This document shows positions 16,413 to 24,598 of a DNA stretch of 64,000 nt, in pieces. The first letter of the stretch is position 1; the number at the start of each line of letters is the position of its first letter. The stretch is from Paenibacillus sp. FSL H7-0737. GTDB taxonomy: Bacteria; Bacillota; Bacilli; Paenibacillales; Paenibacillaceae. A model generated the notes under the pieces. The model saw only the letters and a program-made list of their open reading frames with translations. It was not told where the DNA came from and ran no database searches. The translations under genes were made by a program, and so were the position numbers. The DNA is taken from NCBI RefSeq assembly GCF_000758545.1, contig NZ_CP009279.1, positions 2,356,001-2,420,000 on the forward strand, in the 5' to 3' direction.

Positions 16413-17807
16413 ATGAAAAAGAAATGGTTGATGATGTTACTGGCCATGATTACGCTGATGGTTTATCCGGTAAGTGCTTTTGCGGCGGACGGTCCAACAA
16501 ATGCAGATTTGCAGGTCGGATTGGATACTGCGTTTACCTTCCTGGCATTCATCTTAGTTTTCTTTATGCAAGCAGGGTTCGCGATGCTTGAAGCAGGATC
16601 AGTTAGAATGAAGAATGCAGGTCACGTAGCCGGTAAGACGGTACTGACACTAGCCATTGCGAGTGTATGTTTCTGGGCCGTTGGCTTTGGACTTGGCTTC
16701 GGTAACGGTAACGGCTTCTTCGGTACTACAGGCTTCTTGTATGGCGGAGATTCAACAGCATCTTCATTTGAATCACTTGCATTTTCTGATGTTACTTTAA
16801 ATGTTAAATTCTTGTTCCAAATGGCGTTTGCAGCAGTTTCCTTAGCTATCGTATCTGGAGGCATGGCAGAACGTGCAAAGATCAGTGTGTACATTATATT
16901 CGGAATTTTATTCTCAATCGTAATTTATCCTGTCGTAGCACACTGGGTATGGGGCGGCGGCTGGTTGGCTGAGCTGGGAATGCAAGATTATGCAGGTTCC
17001 ACGGTTGTCCATCTTACAGGTGCCACTGCAGCGGTAGTAGCAACCATATTGCTTAAGCCACGACTTGGTAAGTTTAATAAAGAAGGTAAACCTGTTATTA
17101 TTCCAGGTCATAACCAAGTATTTACTGTACTCGGTGTGATTATCCTCTGGTTTGGTTGGTTCGGATTTAATCCAGGTAGTGCTTTGTCCCCAATGGGAGG
17201 TTTCTTTGGTCACGTAGCATTAACAACGAATATCGCAGCAGCAGCAGGCGGTTTGGCGGCATTAATTGCTTCTTGGTTGTATTTTGGTAAATCTGATATT
17301 CCAGCAATGCTGAATGGTGTTCTAGCTGCATTGGTTGCGATCACTGGTGCATGTGCTTACGTTGAACCATGGGCGGCAATCATTATTGGTTTAGTAGCGG
17401 GTGCGTTCACATTCATGACTTCCCAATGGCTGGAACGTGCAGGACTTGATGATCCAATCTATGCTTTCTCGGTACATGGTATTGCGGGAATGTGGGGCGC
17501 GGTTTCCACGGGTCTATTCGCTGCACCGGATCTTATTACTAAAGGTGCTTTGGTAGGGGAAGCAGGATTGTTCTACGGTGGAGGTTTCCACCAGCTGGGT
17601 GTTCAAGTGCTTGGGGTAGTAGGAACATTTGCTTTCGTAGCCGTGCTTTCATTCATTATCTTATATGTAATGAAGGTAACAACAGGACTTCGTGTTACGG
17701 AAGAAGAAGAATTGATGGGTCTGGATATCAGTGAGCATGGTACTTACGGATACCCTGAACAAATGAAATTAATTGCAGAATCGGAATCCAAAACCCTTAA
17801 ACAATAA
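16413..17807 (+). CDS. amtB: ammonium transporter AmtB (NrgA)
   Basis: A trimeric membrane channel that takes up ammonium/ammonia. The 464-residue protein has an N-terminal signal-like segment (MKKKWLMMLLAMITLMVYPVSAFAADG) followed by eleven membrane helices. Family motifs include FFMQAGFAMLEAGSVR, DYAGSTVVHLTGA and FGWFGFNPGS, plus DPIYAFSVHGIAGMWG with a conserved channel histidine. ATG at 16413 is preferred to the in-frame upstream start at 16377 because a GGGGAGTGGGG site precedes it. Nitrogen control is indicated by the adjacent GlnR box. No PII (glnB/nrgB) gene follows; a DUF294 gene does. Confidence 0.96.
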   Translation: MKKKWLMMLLAMITLMVYPVSAFAADGPTNADLQVGLDTAFTFLAFILVFFMQAGFAMLEAGSVRMKNAGHVAGKTVLTLAIASVCFWAVGFGLGFGNGNGFFGTTGFLYGGDSTASSFESLAFSDVTLNVKFLFQMAFAAVSLAIVSGGMAERAKISVYIIFGILFSIVIYPVVAHWVWGGGWLAELGMQDYAGSTVVHLTGATAAVVATILLKPRLGKFNKEGKPVIIPGHNQVFTVLGVIILWFGWFGFNPGSALSPMGGFFGHVALTTNIAAAAGGLAALIASWLYFGKSDIPAMLNGVLAALVAITGACAYVEPWAAIIIGLVAGAFTFMTSQWLERAGLDDPIYAFSVHGIAGMWGAVSTGLFAAPDLITKGALVGEAGLFYGGGFHQLGVQVLGVVGTFAFVAVLSFIILYVMKVTTGLRVTEEEELMGLDISEHGTYGYPEQMKLIAESESKTLKQ

Positions 17808-17837
17808 TATGAATCCTCAGATAGGGAGGCGGACCGT

Positions 17838-18920
17838 GTGGCTTCGATGGAGTTAACAGACGGGTATGATGAAGAAAGCTTTAGGGCCATCGTTTTAGCC
17901 GGTTCGCCACAGGAACTTAGGGAGAGGCGAATTGCCTGCCAAAGTATTCTACTGGAACAGTTGAATGTATTTCCGATTGAGGAATGGATGTTTCGTGTGA
18001 ATACAATGCATGATCTTATTGCAGAGACTGCAGTACTAATATGTGAGGCGCAGATGAAAGAGGCGGGCTATGGCCCGCCTCCCTGTGCTTATTCCTTTAT
18101 TGTGTTTGGCAGTAGTGGAAGGCAGGAAGCTACACTGTGGAGCGATCAGGATAATGGTTTGATCGTTGAGGGTGAACCGGATGGGGAGAAGAATAGATAC
18201 TTTGAATTTTTTGGAATGATGTTATCCGATCTGCTTGAAGAAGTGGGATATGAGAAATGTGCAGGCAAAGTAATGTGCTCCCAAGGGATGTGGAGGAAGA
18301 CGTTATCGGAATGGAAGGAGCAGCTGAAGGAATGGAGAACCCAGTTGGAATGGGAGCCAATTCGGTATCTTATCATTTCTTCAGATATGCGTCATGTTGC
18401 GGGAAGTACGGAGTTATCAGCATTGTGGCAAGAGGCTTTCTATGAGGGGTTTATTGACAATGAGGAGTTGTCTGTGGCTGTTCTTCGCAATACAGTCCGC
18501 CATAAAGCGACTTTAAATCTGCTGGGACAGGTGTTAACAGAGCGCTTTGGGGATTATGCAGGTGGATTTGACATTAAGTATGGAGTCTATATCCCGGTAG
18601 TGAACATTGTTAGACGCTTATCATTATTGCATCATATTAGAGCTAGCTCGACCTTAGAGCGAATTGAAGAGCTTGAAAGACTTCACAAATATCAACATCT
18701 GGATGATATTCGGCGAGCTTTCTTATTGGCGATGCGGATGCGAGTGAACACGCCATTTAGTGTCCAGAATGGCTTGTTAATCAGCAGTGATTATATTGCT
18801 GAGAGTGAACTGAAGAAAAAGCAGCTATTGTCTGAGCTGCGTGAAAGTCTGCTGCTTGTTAGACGCCTTCATCGGGCGTTGCAGCGTCAGCTCCGCTCAG
18901 CGGAAAGGTGGCGAACATGA
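17838..18920 (+). CDS. DUF294 nucleotidyltransferase-like protein
   Basis: A 360-residue soluble protein with a DUF294/GlnD-like nucleotidyltransferase fold. The signature GSSGRQEATLWSDQDN (residues 91-106) gives the glycine motif and the metal-binding D103 and D105. The C-terminal half is the helical DUF294_C-like domain. The CBS and cyclic-nucleotide domains often fused to DUF294 are absent. The start is GTG at 17838, which has AGGGAGG eight bases upstream. It sits 30 bp after amtB and overlaps the exonuclease gene by four bases, so the three probably form an operon. Modification of a nitrogen-signalling partner, as GlnD does to PII, is only an inference. Confidence 0.82.
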   Translation: MASMELTDGYDEESFRAIVLAGSPQELRERRIACQSILLEQLNVFPIEEWMFRVNTMHDLIAETAVLICEAQMKEAGYGPPPCAYSFIVFGSSGRQEATLWSDQDNGLIVEGEPDGEKNRYFEFFGMMLSDLLEEVGYEKCAGKVMCSQGMWRKTLSEWKEQLKEWRTQLEWEPIRYLIISSDMRHVAGSTELSALWQEAFYEGFIDNEELSVAVLRNTVRHKATLNLLGQVLTERFGDYAGGFDIKYGVYIPVVNIVRRLSLLHHIRASSTLERIEELERLHKYQHLDDIRRAFLLAMRMRVNTPFSVQNGLLISSDYIAESELKKKQLLSELRESLLLVRRLHRALQRQLRSAERWRT

Positions 18921-19666
18921 GGGAGCCAAGCAAGAATGGAGGATTCTGGAACAACCTGAGACAAGGTGGAATGCCGTCGGCAATCGCTTCGATGAGAGGG
19001 GGAGAAACTGCTCATCAGACTGCGCAGCAAATGGCCTATATCCGATCTCTCATGCGTGAGAAGCGTCGTCCTGAGGTGCTGCGTACTCCGCTGTCTGAAC
19101 TGGAGACGGTTATATTTGATTTAGAGACGACGGGATTTTCTCATCAGCATGGAGATGAAATTATGTCGTTTGGTGCAATTAAGGTTGTTGGAGAGGAAAT
19201 TAAGGAAGATGAATGCTTTTACACCTTGGTGAATTGTCAGACGGCAATTCCAGAAGATATTACGAGGTTAACAGGGATAACGGAAGAGATGACTGGGTCC
19301 GCTCCTTCCTTAATTGATGGCCTTCATAATTTCATGTCCTTTGTGGGGCAAAATGTGCTAGTGGCACATGCAAGCTCGCATGATAAAGCTTTTCTCAATG
19401 CCGCGCTATGGAGAACTTCTAAAGTTCAGCTTACACACCGGGTGCTGGACACGATGATGCTTGCACGTTGGCTCGAGCCGCAGCGAAATAACTATACACT
19501 CGATGAACTGTTATTTGTCCATGAAATTCCGATTCATGGACGTCACAATGCATTAGAGGATGCCAAAATGACAGCCCGGCTGTGGGTGGCTTATCTTCGC
19601 GAAATTTCGGAGCGGGGCCAAGTAGATACCTTAGGCGATTTATATGCTTATTTAAGTAGAACGTGA
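18917..19666 (+). CDS. DEDDh 3'-5' exonuclease (DnaQ/PolC epsilon-like)
   Basis: A 249-residue protein whose exonuclease domain starts near residue 63. Motif I is FDLETTGF (D68, E70), motif II is VAHASSHDKAFL, and motif III HNALEDAKMTARLW gives the H-x(4)-D pair of the DEDDh class, as in DnaQ and PolC proofreading domains. About 60 N-terminal residues have no recognised fold. ATG at 18917 overlaps the DUF294 stop (ATGA) and has GGAAAGGTGG upstream; GTG at 18908 is a less likely start. Co-occurrence of DUF294 and a DEDDh exonuclease is known in other bacteria, but the joint role is unknown. Confidence 0.88.
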   Translation: MREPSKNGGFWNNLRQGGMPSAIASMRGGETAHQTAQQMAYIRSLMREKRRPEVLRTPLSELETVIFDLETTGFSHQHGDEIMSFGAIKVVGEEIKEDECFYTLVNCQTAIPEDITRLTGITEEMTGSAPSLIDGLHNFMSFVGQNVLVAHASSHDKAFLNAALWRTSKVQLTHRVLDTMMLARWLEPQRNNYTLDELLFVHEIPIHGRHNALEDAKMTARLWVAYLREISERGQVDTLGDLYAYLSRT

Positions 19667-20130
19667 AGCGGGGCATGAGATAGTTCAGGGAAAGGGAAAG
19701 ATGTTCCTTGTTCATTAGAATACCGCTCAATATAAAATCCATTCAGAAATGGAGAGCAGCCATCTTCAGTTCTGGGAGAACCAATAAGGTAGACCTTAAA
19801 TTCAGATCCAAGTGCTGCTAATCCTTTATAATCGGCAACCGAAGGTACAGGTTCTGAATTTGGGTGGGAATGAAATAAACCGATGAGTGTCGGCTCATTG
19901 TAAAGAACATGAATCCACTCTTCAGGGTGGGGAGCAAATGTGTGCAGCGGGTCTGGCGCTACGTTGCGCATAGGTACGTAAGTATCGATGAGCATGCCAC
20001 CCGCTGCGGCAGCACCCAGCAGGACACCGCATGCTTCATGCGGGTAACTGGACAGCAAGTGCTTCCCCAGTGCTTGCTGTACGGAATATTTCAGTCTTAT
20101 AGGCTGGACATTTCCCTGTAATGCTGCCAT
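19648..20130 (-). CDS. M67 (JAMM/MPN+) metallopeptidase
   Basis: A 160-residue JAMM-domain zinc protease. E32 in YPHEACGVLLG and the H87-x-H89-P, S97 and D100 in LFHSHPNSEPVPSVAD form the complete JAMM motif. Bacterial stand-alone members (Mec+/RadC-like) act in sulfur-carrier processing or unknown pathways; no ThiS/MoaD partner is nearby. ATG at 20130 is preceded by AGAGAGGGG. The gene is convergent with the exonuclease and overlaps its 3' end by 19 bp. It diverges from the thioredoxin-like gene. Confidence 0.85.
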   Translation of the reverse strand: MAALQGNVQPIRLKYSVQQALGKHLLSSYPHEACGVLLGAAAAGGMLIDTYVPMRNVAPDPLHTFAPHPEEWIHVLYNEPTLIGLFHSHPNSEPVPSVADYKGLAALGSEFKVYLIGSPRTEDGCSPFLNGFYIERYSNEQGTSFPFPELSHAPLHVLLK

Positions 20131-20214
20131 TTGTTCACCCCTCTCTCTTCATTAGGGTTTCGTCGCTGACGATACCCTCTTTTTATTTTTCTTTTTGTCT
20201 AAAAAATGGATGGT

Positions 20215-20242
20215 TTGAAATTGAAGTTAATGAGGGTACAAT
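20215..20242 (+). promoter_or_regulatory. promoter of the TlpA-like gene
   Basis: TTGAAA (20215-20220) and TACAAT (20237-20242) are 16 bp apart and lie 38 bp upstream of the ATG. Confidence 0.5.
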
Positions 20243-20280
20243 AGTAGAAAACTATTCCATTCGAAAAGGAACAGATCCCT

Positions 20281-20844
20281 ATGAAAGCAGTAAATAAATT
20301 GAATATCACGATAGTGATTCTTATTGTATGTGTAGTTGTGTTTGCGGTGTGGCATAATCGTGAGCCGAAGGCTACCGCTGTTTTTGGACAACAAGATGAG
20401 CCGCCAATGAAAATAGGACCCAAGGCTGGACTGCTCGCTCCCTCATTTTCACTCCAAGGAACGGATGGGGCTACATATGTAGTTGACGGACCGCGAGAGA
20501 AGGCAGTCCTCGTTAATTTCTGGGCTTCATGGTGTGATCCCTGCAAGGAGGAAGCTCCGGAGCTTAACACCATGGCCACTAAGTATAAGGATGTTCTAGA
20601 TATTTACGGTATTAATGTGAGTAGTCAGGATTATAAACCCAATGCAGAACGTTTTATTAAGAAATACGGTCTTGTGTTCCCGGTTATGTTTGATGTGAAA
20701 GATGAGGTGTACAGCAAATATAACGGAGCAGTATTTCCTACCAATGTGCTTATTGACAAGAATGGAGTGATCTCAGAGATTATTCTGGGCATTCTTAGTC
20801 CGGAAGAACTGGAGAAAAAAATTATCAAGCTTACCGAATCATAA
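20281..20844 (+). CDS. membrane-anchored thioredoxin-like protein (TlpA/ResA family)
   Basis: A 187-residue extracytoplasmic thiol-disulfide protein. One N-terminal membrane helix (residues 8-25) is followed by a thioredoxin fold with the active site WASWCDPC (C85, C88). TlpA/ResA members reduce disulfides outside the membrane, for example in cytochrome c maturation or spore cortex formation. No ccm/res genes are adjacent, so the partner is open. AAAGGAAC lies about eight bases before ATG 20281. It is monocistronic, with a terminator at 20869. Confidence 0.88.
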   Translation: MKAVNKLNITIVILIVCVVVFAVWHNREPKATAVFGQQDEPPMKIGPKAGLLAPSFSLQGTDGATYVVDGPREKAVLVNFWASWCDPCKEEAPELNTMATKYKDVLDIYGINVSSQDYKPNAERFIKKYGLVFPVMFDVKDEVYSKYNGAVFPTNVLIDKNGVISEIILGILSPEELEKKIIKLTES

Positions 20845-20868
20845 AGGATCTACACCAAAGAATTATAA

Positions 20869-20912
20869 AAGGCCCCCTTCATTACAGTTAAACTGTTGAA
20901 GGGGGTTCTTCG
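20869..20912. terminator. bidirectional terminator between the TlpA-like gene and cimA
   Basis: GGCCCCCTTCA pairs with TGAAGGGGG around an inner ACAGTTTAACTGT-like hairpin. T-rich tails occur on both strands. Confidence 0.85.
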
Positions 20913-20940
20913 TCATATGAATGCTTATGAAAGGTATGAA

Positions 20941-22560
20941 TTAATGATTCACCAGGCCTCTAGGTTCAGTACTTCCAGACTGTTCATTTTCCAGCGAGAG
21001 TTGATTCAGAAGTGCGTAGCGCATACTGTCAACAAGCGCTTCCCAGCTGGCTTCAATGACGTTACTGGAGACGCCTACCGTACTCCAAGTGTCTGTGAAG
21101 TTCTTGGATTCAATCAATACCCGTACTTTCGCAGCAGTCTGATCCTGTTCATCTATAACACGGACTTTATAGTCTGATAGATGCATTTCCTTCAATTGCG
21201 GGAAGTAGGTCTGCAGCGCTTTACGAAGAGCGTTGTCGAGTGCATTGACCGGACCGTTACCTTCAGCAGCTGTATAAAGGTTCTCATTGCCAACCTTCAG
21301 TTTAACGAAGGCTTCAGATACAACTGGATGCTCTGCGGTTTTTTCGACTAACATCTTGAAGGATTCAAAGGTAAAGGTTTCGTTCATCTCGCCAGTAGCT
21401 TCCCGAAGTAATAGCTCCAGCGAGGCATCGGCACCTTCGAATTGATACCCCTGATGCTCCATCGTTTTGATCTTCTCGATCACCCGGCGAGCTTGCTCGC
21501 TGCTTGGATCCAAATTCAAACCCATATCTTGCGCCTTGGAGAGCACATTGCTCTGTCCAGCCAGTTCAGAGACCAGCACACGTTGTTTATTCCCGACAAG
21601 CTCAGGAGCGATGTGCTCATAGGTCCGTGAATCACGCATGATGGCGGAGACATGGATTCCACCTTTGTGTGCGAAAGCTGCATTTCCGACATAAGGTTGA
21701 TTTACCGGCAGATTAACATTGGCAACTTCACTAATATAGCGTGCTGTGTTCGTAAGCTGCGGTAAAGAATCACCAGGAATACAGTGGTATCCCATTTTGA
21801 GCTGAAGGGTAGGGATGATGGAACATAAGTTGGCATTGCCGCATCGTTCGCCGTAACCATTAATGGTACCTTGAACTTGCCGTGCTCCAGCACCGATGGC
21901 GCTAAGTGTATTAGCTACCGCCAGCTCACAGTCATTGTGAGTGTGAATTCCGAGATTTGCTCCAGGTAGCTGCCCAGCCAGAGCGGTAACAATCTCATGA
22001 ATTTCAAAAGGCAATGTTCCACCGTTGGTATCGCACATTACAAGCCAATCTGCTCCGGCTTCCCGGGCTTTGGACAGAACGGCTGCTGCATATTCAGGAT
22101 TGTTCTTGTATCCATCAAAGAAATGCTCGGCGTCAAAAATTACTTCAAGGCCTTTGCGTTTCAAGTAGGATATGGAGTCGCCAATCATGGCGAGATTCTC
22201 CTCAAGCGTAGTCTGTAATGCAGTGTGTACATGAAAATCCCAAGACTTTCCGACGAGTGTAGCAGCAGGAACTCCTGCATCAATCATACGTTTTAAATTG
22301 TCATCGTTTTCGGCCAAGGAATTCTTCCGCCGTGTGCTGCCGAACGCTGTGATTTTGGCGTTCAGATGAAGCTCCTTGACTCTTTTAAAAAATTCAATGT
22401 CTTTATTGTTGCTTCCCGGGATGCCACCTTCAATATAGTGCACACCCAGATCATCGAGCTTCTTGGCAATCTTCAGCTTGTCGTCAGCCGACAGACTGAT
22501 GCCTTCACCTTGGGTGCCGTCGCGTAATGTAGTATCGAAGATGGAGATGGACTTAGACAT
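20941..22560 (-). CDS. cimA: (R)-citramalate synthase
   Basis: Condenses pyruvate and acetyl-CoA to citramalate, the first step of the threonine-independent route to 2-oxobutanoate and isoleucine. The 539-residue protein has the HMGL-like catalytic barrel with TTLRDGTQGEG near the N-terminus and the metal site GIHTHNDCELAVAN, followed by the leuA-type allosteric domain (about residues 400-520). The long DAEHFFDGYKNNPEYA segment is typical of the CimA/LeuA-like group rather than of LeuA itself. ATG at 22560 is chosen because AGGAGG lies just upstream; the frame runs 18 codons further without a site. It is monocistronic and lacks a T-box. Confidence 0.92.
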   Translation of the reverse strand: MSKSISIFDTTLRDGTQGEGISLSADDKLKIAKKLDDLGVHYIEGGIPGSNNKDIEFFKRVKELHLNAKITAFGSTRRKNSLAENDDNLKRMIDAGVPAATLVGKSWDFHVHTALQTTLEENLAMIGDSISYLKRKGLEVIFDAEHFFDGYKNNPEYAAAVLSKAREAGADWLVMCDTNGGTLPFEIHEIVTALAGQLPGANLGIHTHNDCELAVANTLSAIGAGARQVQGTINGYGERCGNANLCSIIPTLQLKMGYHCIPGDSLPQLTNTARYISEVANVNLPVNQPYVGNAAFAHKGGIHVSAIMRDSRTYEHIAPELVGNKQRVLVSELAGQSNVLSKAQDMGLNLDPSSEQARRVIEKIKTMEHQGYQFEGADASLELLLREATGEMNETFTFESFKMLVEKTAEHPVVSEAFVKLKVGNENLYTAAEGNGPVNALDNALRKALQTYFPQLKEMHLSDYKVRVIDEQDQTAAKVRVLIESKNFTDTWSTVGVSSNVIEASWEALVDSMRYALLNQLSLENEQSGSTEPRGLVNH

Positions 22561-22655
22561 GAGTGTCCTCCTAAAAGTTTTGTAAGCTTCGTCTTCCGGA
22601 TTCACTTCGTGCAAAACTCACATCGGAAGCATTGGCAAGGGAAATGAATTTATAC

Positions 22656-22661
22656 ATTATA
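22656..22661 (-). promoter_or_regulatory. extended -10 promoter of cimA
   Basis: On the minus strand TGC precedes TATAAT (22661 to 22656), about 95 nt before the start codon. A TTGTTA element lies 19 bp further upstream. Confidence 0.5.
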
Positions 22662-22739
22662 GCATTTTTACGCGGGAATGTAACAAAGAACTTTACAGCC
22701 TCTTAAGTTGACCTAACCGCAGCGGAGAGGTATTCTAAA

Positions 22740-24071
22740 TTGGACAATAGAGACCCTGAGGATAAGAAGGTAGATATTGTGCAGAATGTTGATCAGTATT
22801 ATCCAACGAGTGGCAGGGTTATCCTGCATGTGGATATGAATGCTTTTTATTGCTCGGTACATGAGGCAGAGGATCCTGACCAATTCAGAGGTAAGGCTAC
22901 TGCGGTTGCGGGTAGCGTTGAATTACGGAAAGGGATTATTGTTACTTGTTCGTATGTCGCCCGCAGATTGGGGATCTCGACGGGTATGCAGGTTCAGAAG
23001 GCGCTACGTATTTGTCCATCGCTTATCGTTATTAAGCCGGACTTCCATTTATACCGCAAATATTCTAATGCGTTTATGCAGATTGCTTATAGCTATACAC
23101 CATTACTGGAAGCAGTGTCGATAGATGAATGTTACTTAGATATAACTGGCTCCAGGCAATTCGGTACGCCTATGGAAATTGCGGAAACTATTCAGCGCCG
23201 TATAATGGAAGAATTGGGCTTGCCATGCTCCATTGGTATTGCTCCAAATAAGCTCCTGGCGAAGATGGCTTCGGATTTAAAAAAGCCAAATGGTATTTCG
23301 GTGCTGCGGCTGCGGGATGTACCTAAGATTTTATGGGATAAGCCATGTAATGAAATGTTCGGTATCGGTGGAAAAACGGCAGAGAAGCTCCGTAAGCTGG
23401 GAATTTACAGCATTGGTCAATTAGCGGCGTCTGATGAGAAAATGCTGGTTGAGAATTTTGGAGTTATGGGCTCATGGCTAAAGCGTGCAGGGAACGGCAT
23501 CGATCATGGGATAGTAAATCCTGAGCGAGAGCAAAGTAAGTCGATCGGACACACCACTACACTGCCGCGGGATGTTATTGGCCTTGCTGAGGTACGCCCC
23601 ATTTTGCTGAATCTAAGTGATCAGGTAGCGCGGCGCTTGCGAAAGCAAGGGCTTGTGGCTTCAGGTGTGCAGCTTACCATTCGGACACCGGATATGAAGA
23701 CCATTACTCGTTCGCGGCAGCTTGAGGCGCCTTCAGAGAGTGGAGAAGATATCTACAAGTCTGTCTGTGATCTTTATGTTCGACATTGGAATGGTGAGAA
23801 GCCTGTTCGACTGCTTGGTGTGACCTTGCAAGGATTGATCGCTAAAGAGGATTCTGCAATACAGTTGGATTTGTTCGATTACGAACAGCAGCCTAAGAAA
23901 GAGTCACTGACCAAGGCCATGGATATGCTTCGCAATAAGTTTGGTGAAAATGCAGTTTTGACCGCTGGGATGTTAAGTGACACCCATTCTGCAAGGCTAC
24001 GTAATCATAAGGAACGAGGCACCTCACTGCAAAAGGATAATCTGTTGTCTGTTGAGTCAGATAAAGATTGA
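22740..24071 (+). CDS. dinB: DNA polymerase IV (Y-family)
   Basis: A low-fidelity translesion polymerase. The 443-residue protein begins the palm with HVDMNAFYCSVHEAEDP (metal-binding D32) and has the second catalytic motif SIDECYLDITGS near residue 128. The helix-hairpin-helix thumb (FGIGGKTAEKLRKLGI) and little-finger domain follow, and QLDLFDYEQ near the C-terminus is a beta-clamp-binding motif. The start is TTG at 22740, with GGAGAGG eight bases upstream, extending about 24 residues before the usual family start. I did not find a LexA box just upstream. An additional 40 charged residues follow the clamp motif. Confidence 0.95.
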   Translation: MDNRDPEDKKVDIVQNVDQYYPTSGRVILHVDMNAFYCSVHEAEDPDQFRGKATAVAGSVELRKGIIVTCSYVARRLGISTGMQVQKALRICPSLIVIKPDFHLYRKYSNAFMQIAYSYTPLLEAVSIDECYLDITGSRQFGTPMEIAETIQRRIMEELGLPCSIGIAPNKLLAKMASDLKKPNGISVLRLRDVPKILWDKPCNEMFGIGGKTAEKLRKLGIYSIGQLAASDEKMLVENFGVMGSWLKRAGNGIDHGIVNPEREQSKSIGHTTTLPRDVIGLAEVRPILLNLSDQVARRLRKQGLVASGVQLTIRTPDMKTITRSRQLEAPSESGEDIYKSVCDLYVRHWNGEKPVRLLGVTLQGLIAKEDSAIQLDLFDYEQQPKKESLTKAMDMLRNKFGENAVLTAGMLSDTHSARLRNHKERGTSLQKDNLLSVESDKD

Positions 24072-24203
24072 TAAAACGTGTCGAAATTGATACTATAGAA
24101 TGCGTCAGAAATGCAAACGTATTGAAAATCAATTGAAATTGTATTCTTTTTATATTAATATGAGAAAAATAAGACGCTGGTTCAACAGCGCAGCATTGCT
24201 TAA

Positions 24204-24464
<261 letters not shown>

Positions 24465-24497
24465 TTACTCGATAAAGAGTAACGTGCGACACCAGAT

Positions 24498-24545
24498 AAA
24501 GACATCTTCTGCGAACATTTTGTTCGGCTAGGGATGTCTTTTTTG
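24498..24545 (+). terminator. terminator of the ferredoxin gene
   Basis: AAAGACATC pairs with GATGTCTTT around an inner GCGAACA/TGTTCG hairpin, then a T-tract. Confidence 0.85.
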
Positions 24546-24598
24546 CTGTGTCTGACCGATATTAATAAAGTAGGAATTATAAACTCTCGGAGGTTCCG

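Noticed and set aside
22561..22739. Possible T-box leader of the isoleucine-pathway gene cimA
   Set aside because: No AGGGTGG-type T-box sequence or antiterminator was found, and the leader is only about 95 nt.
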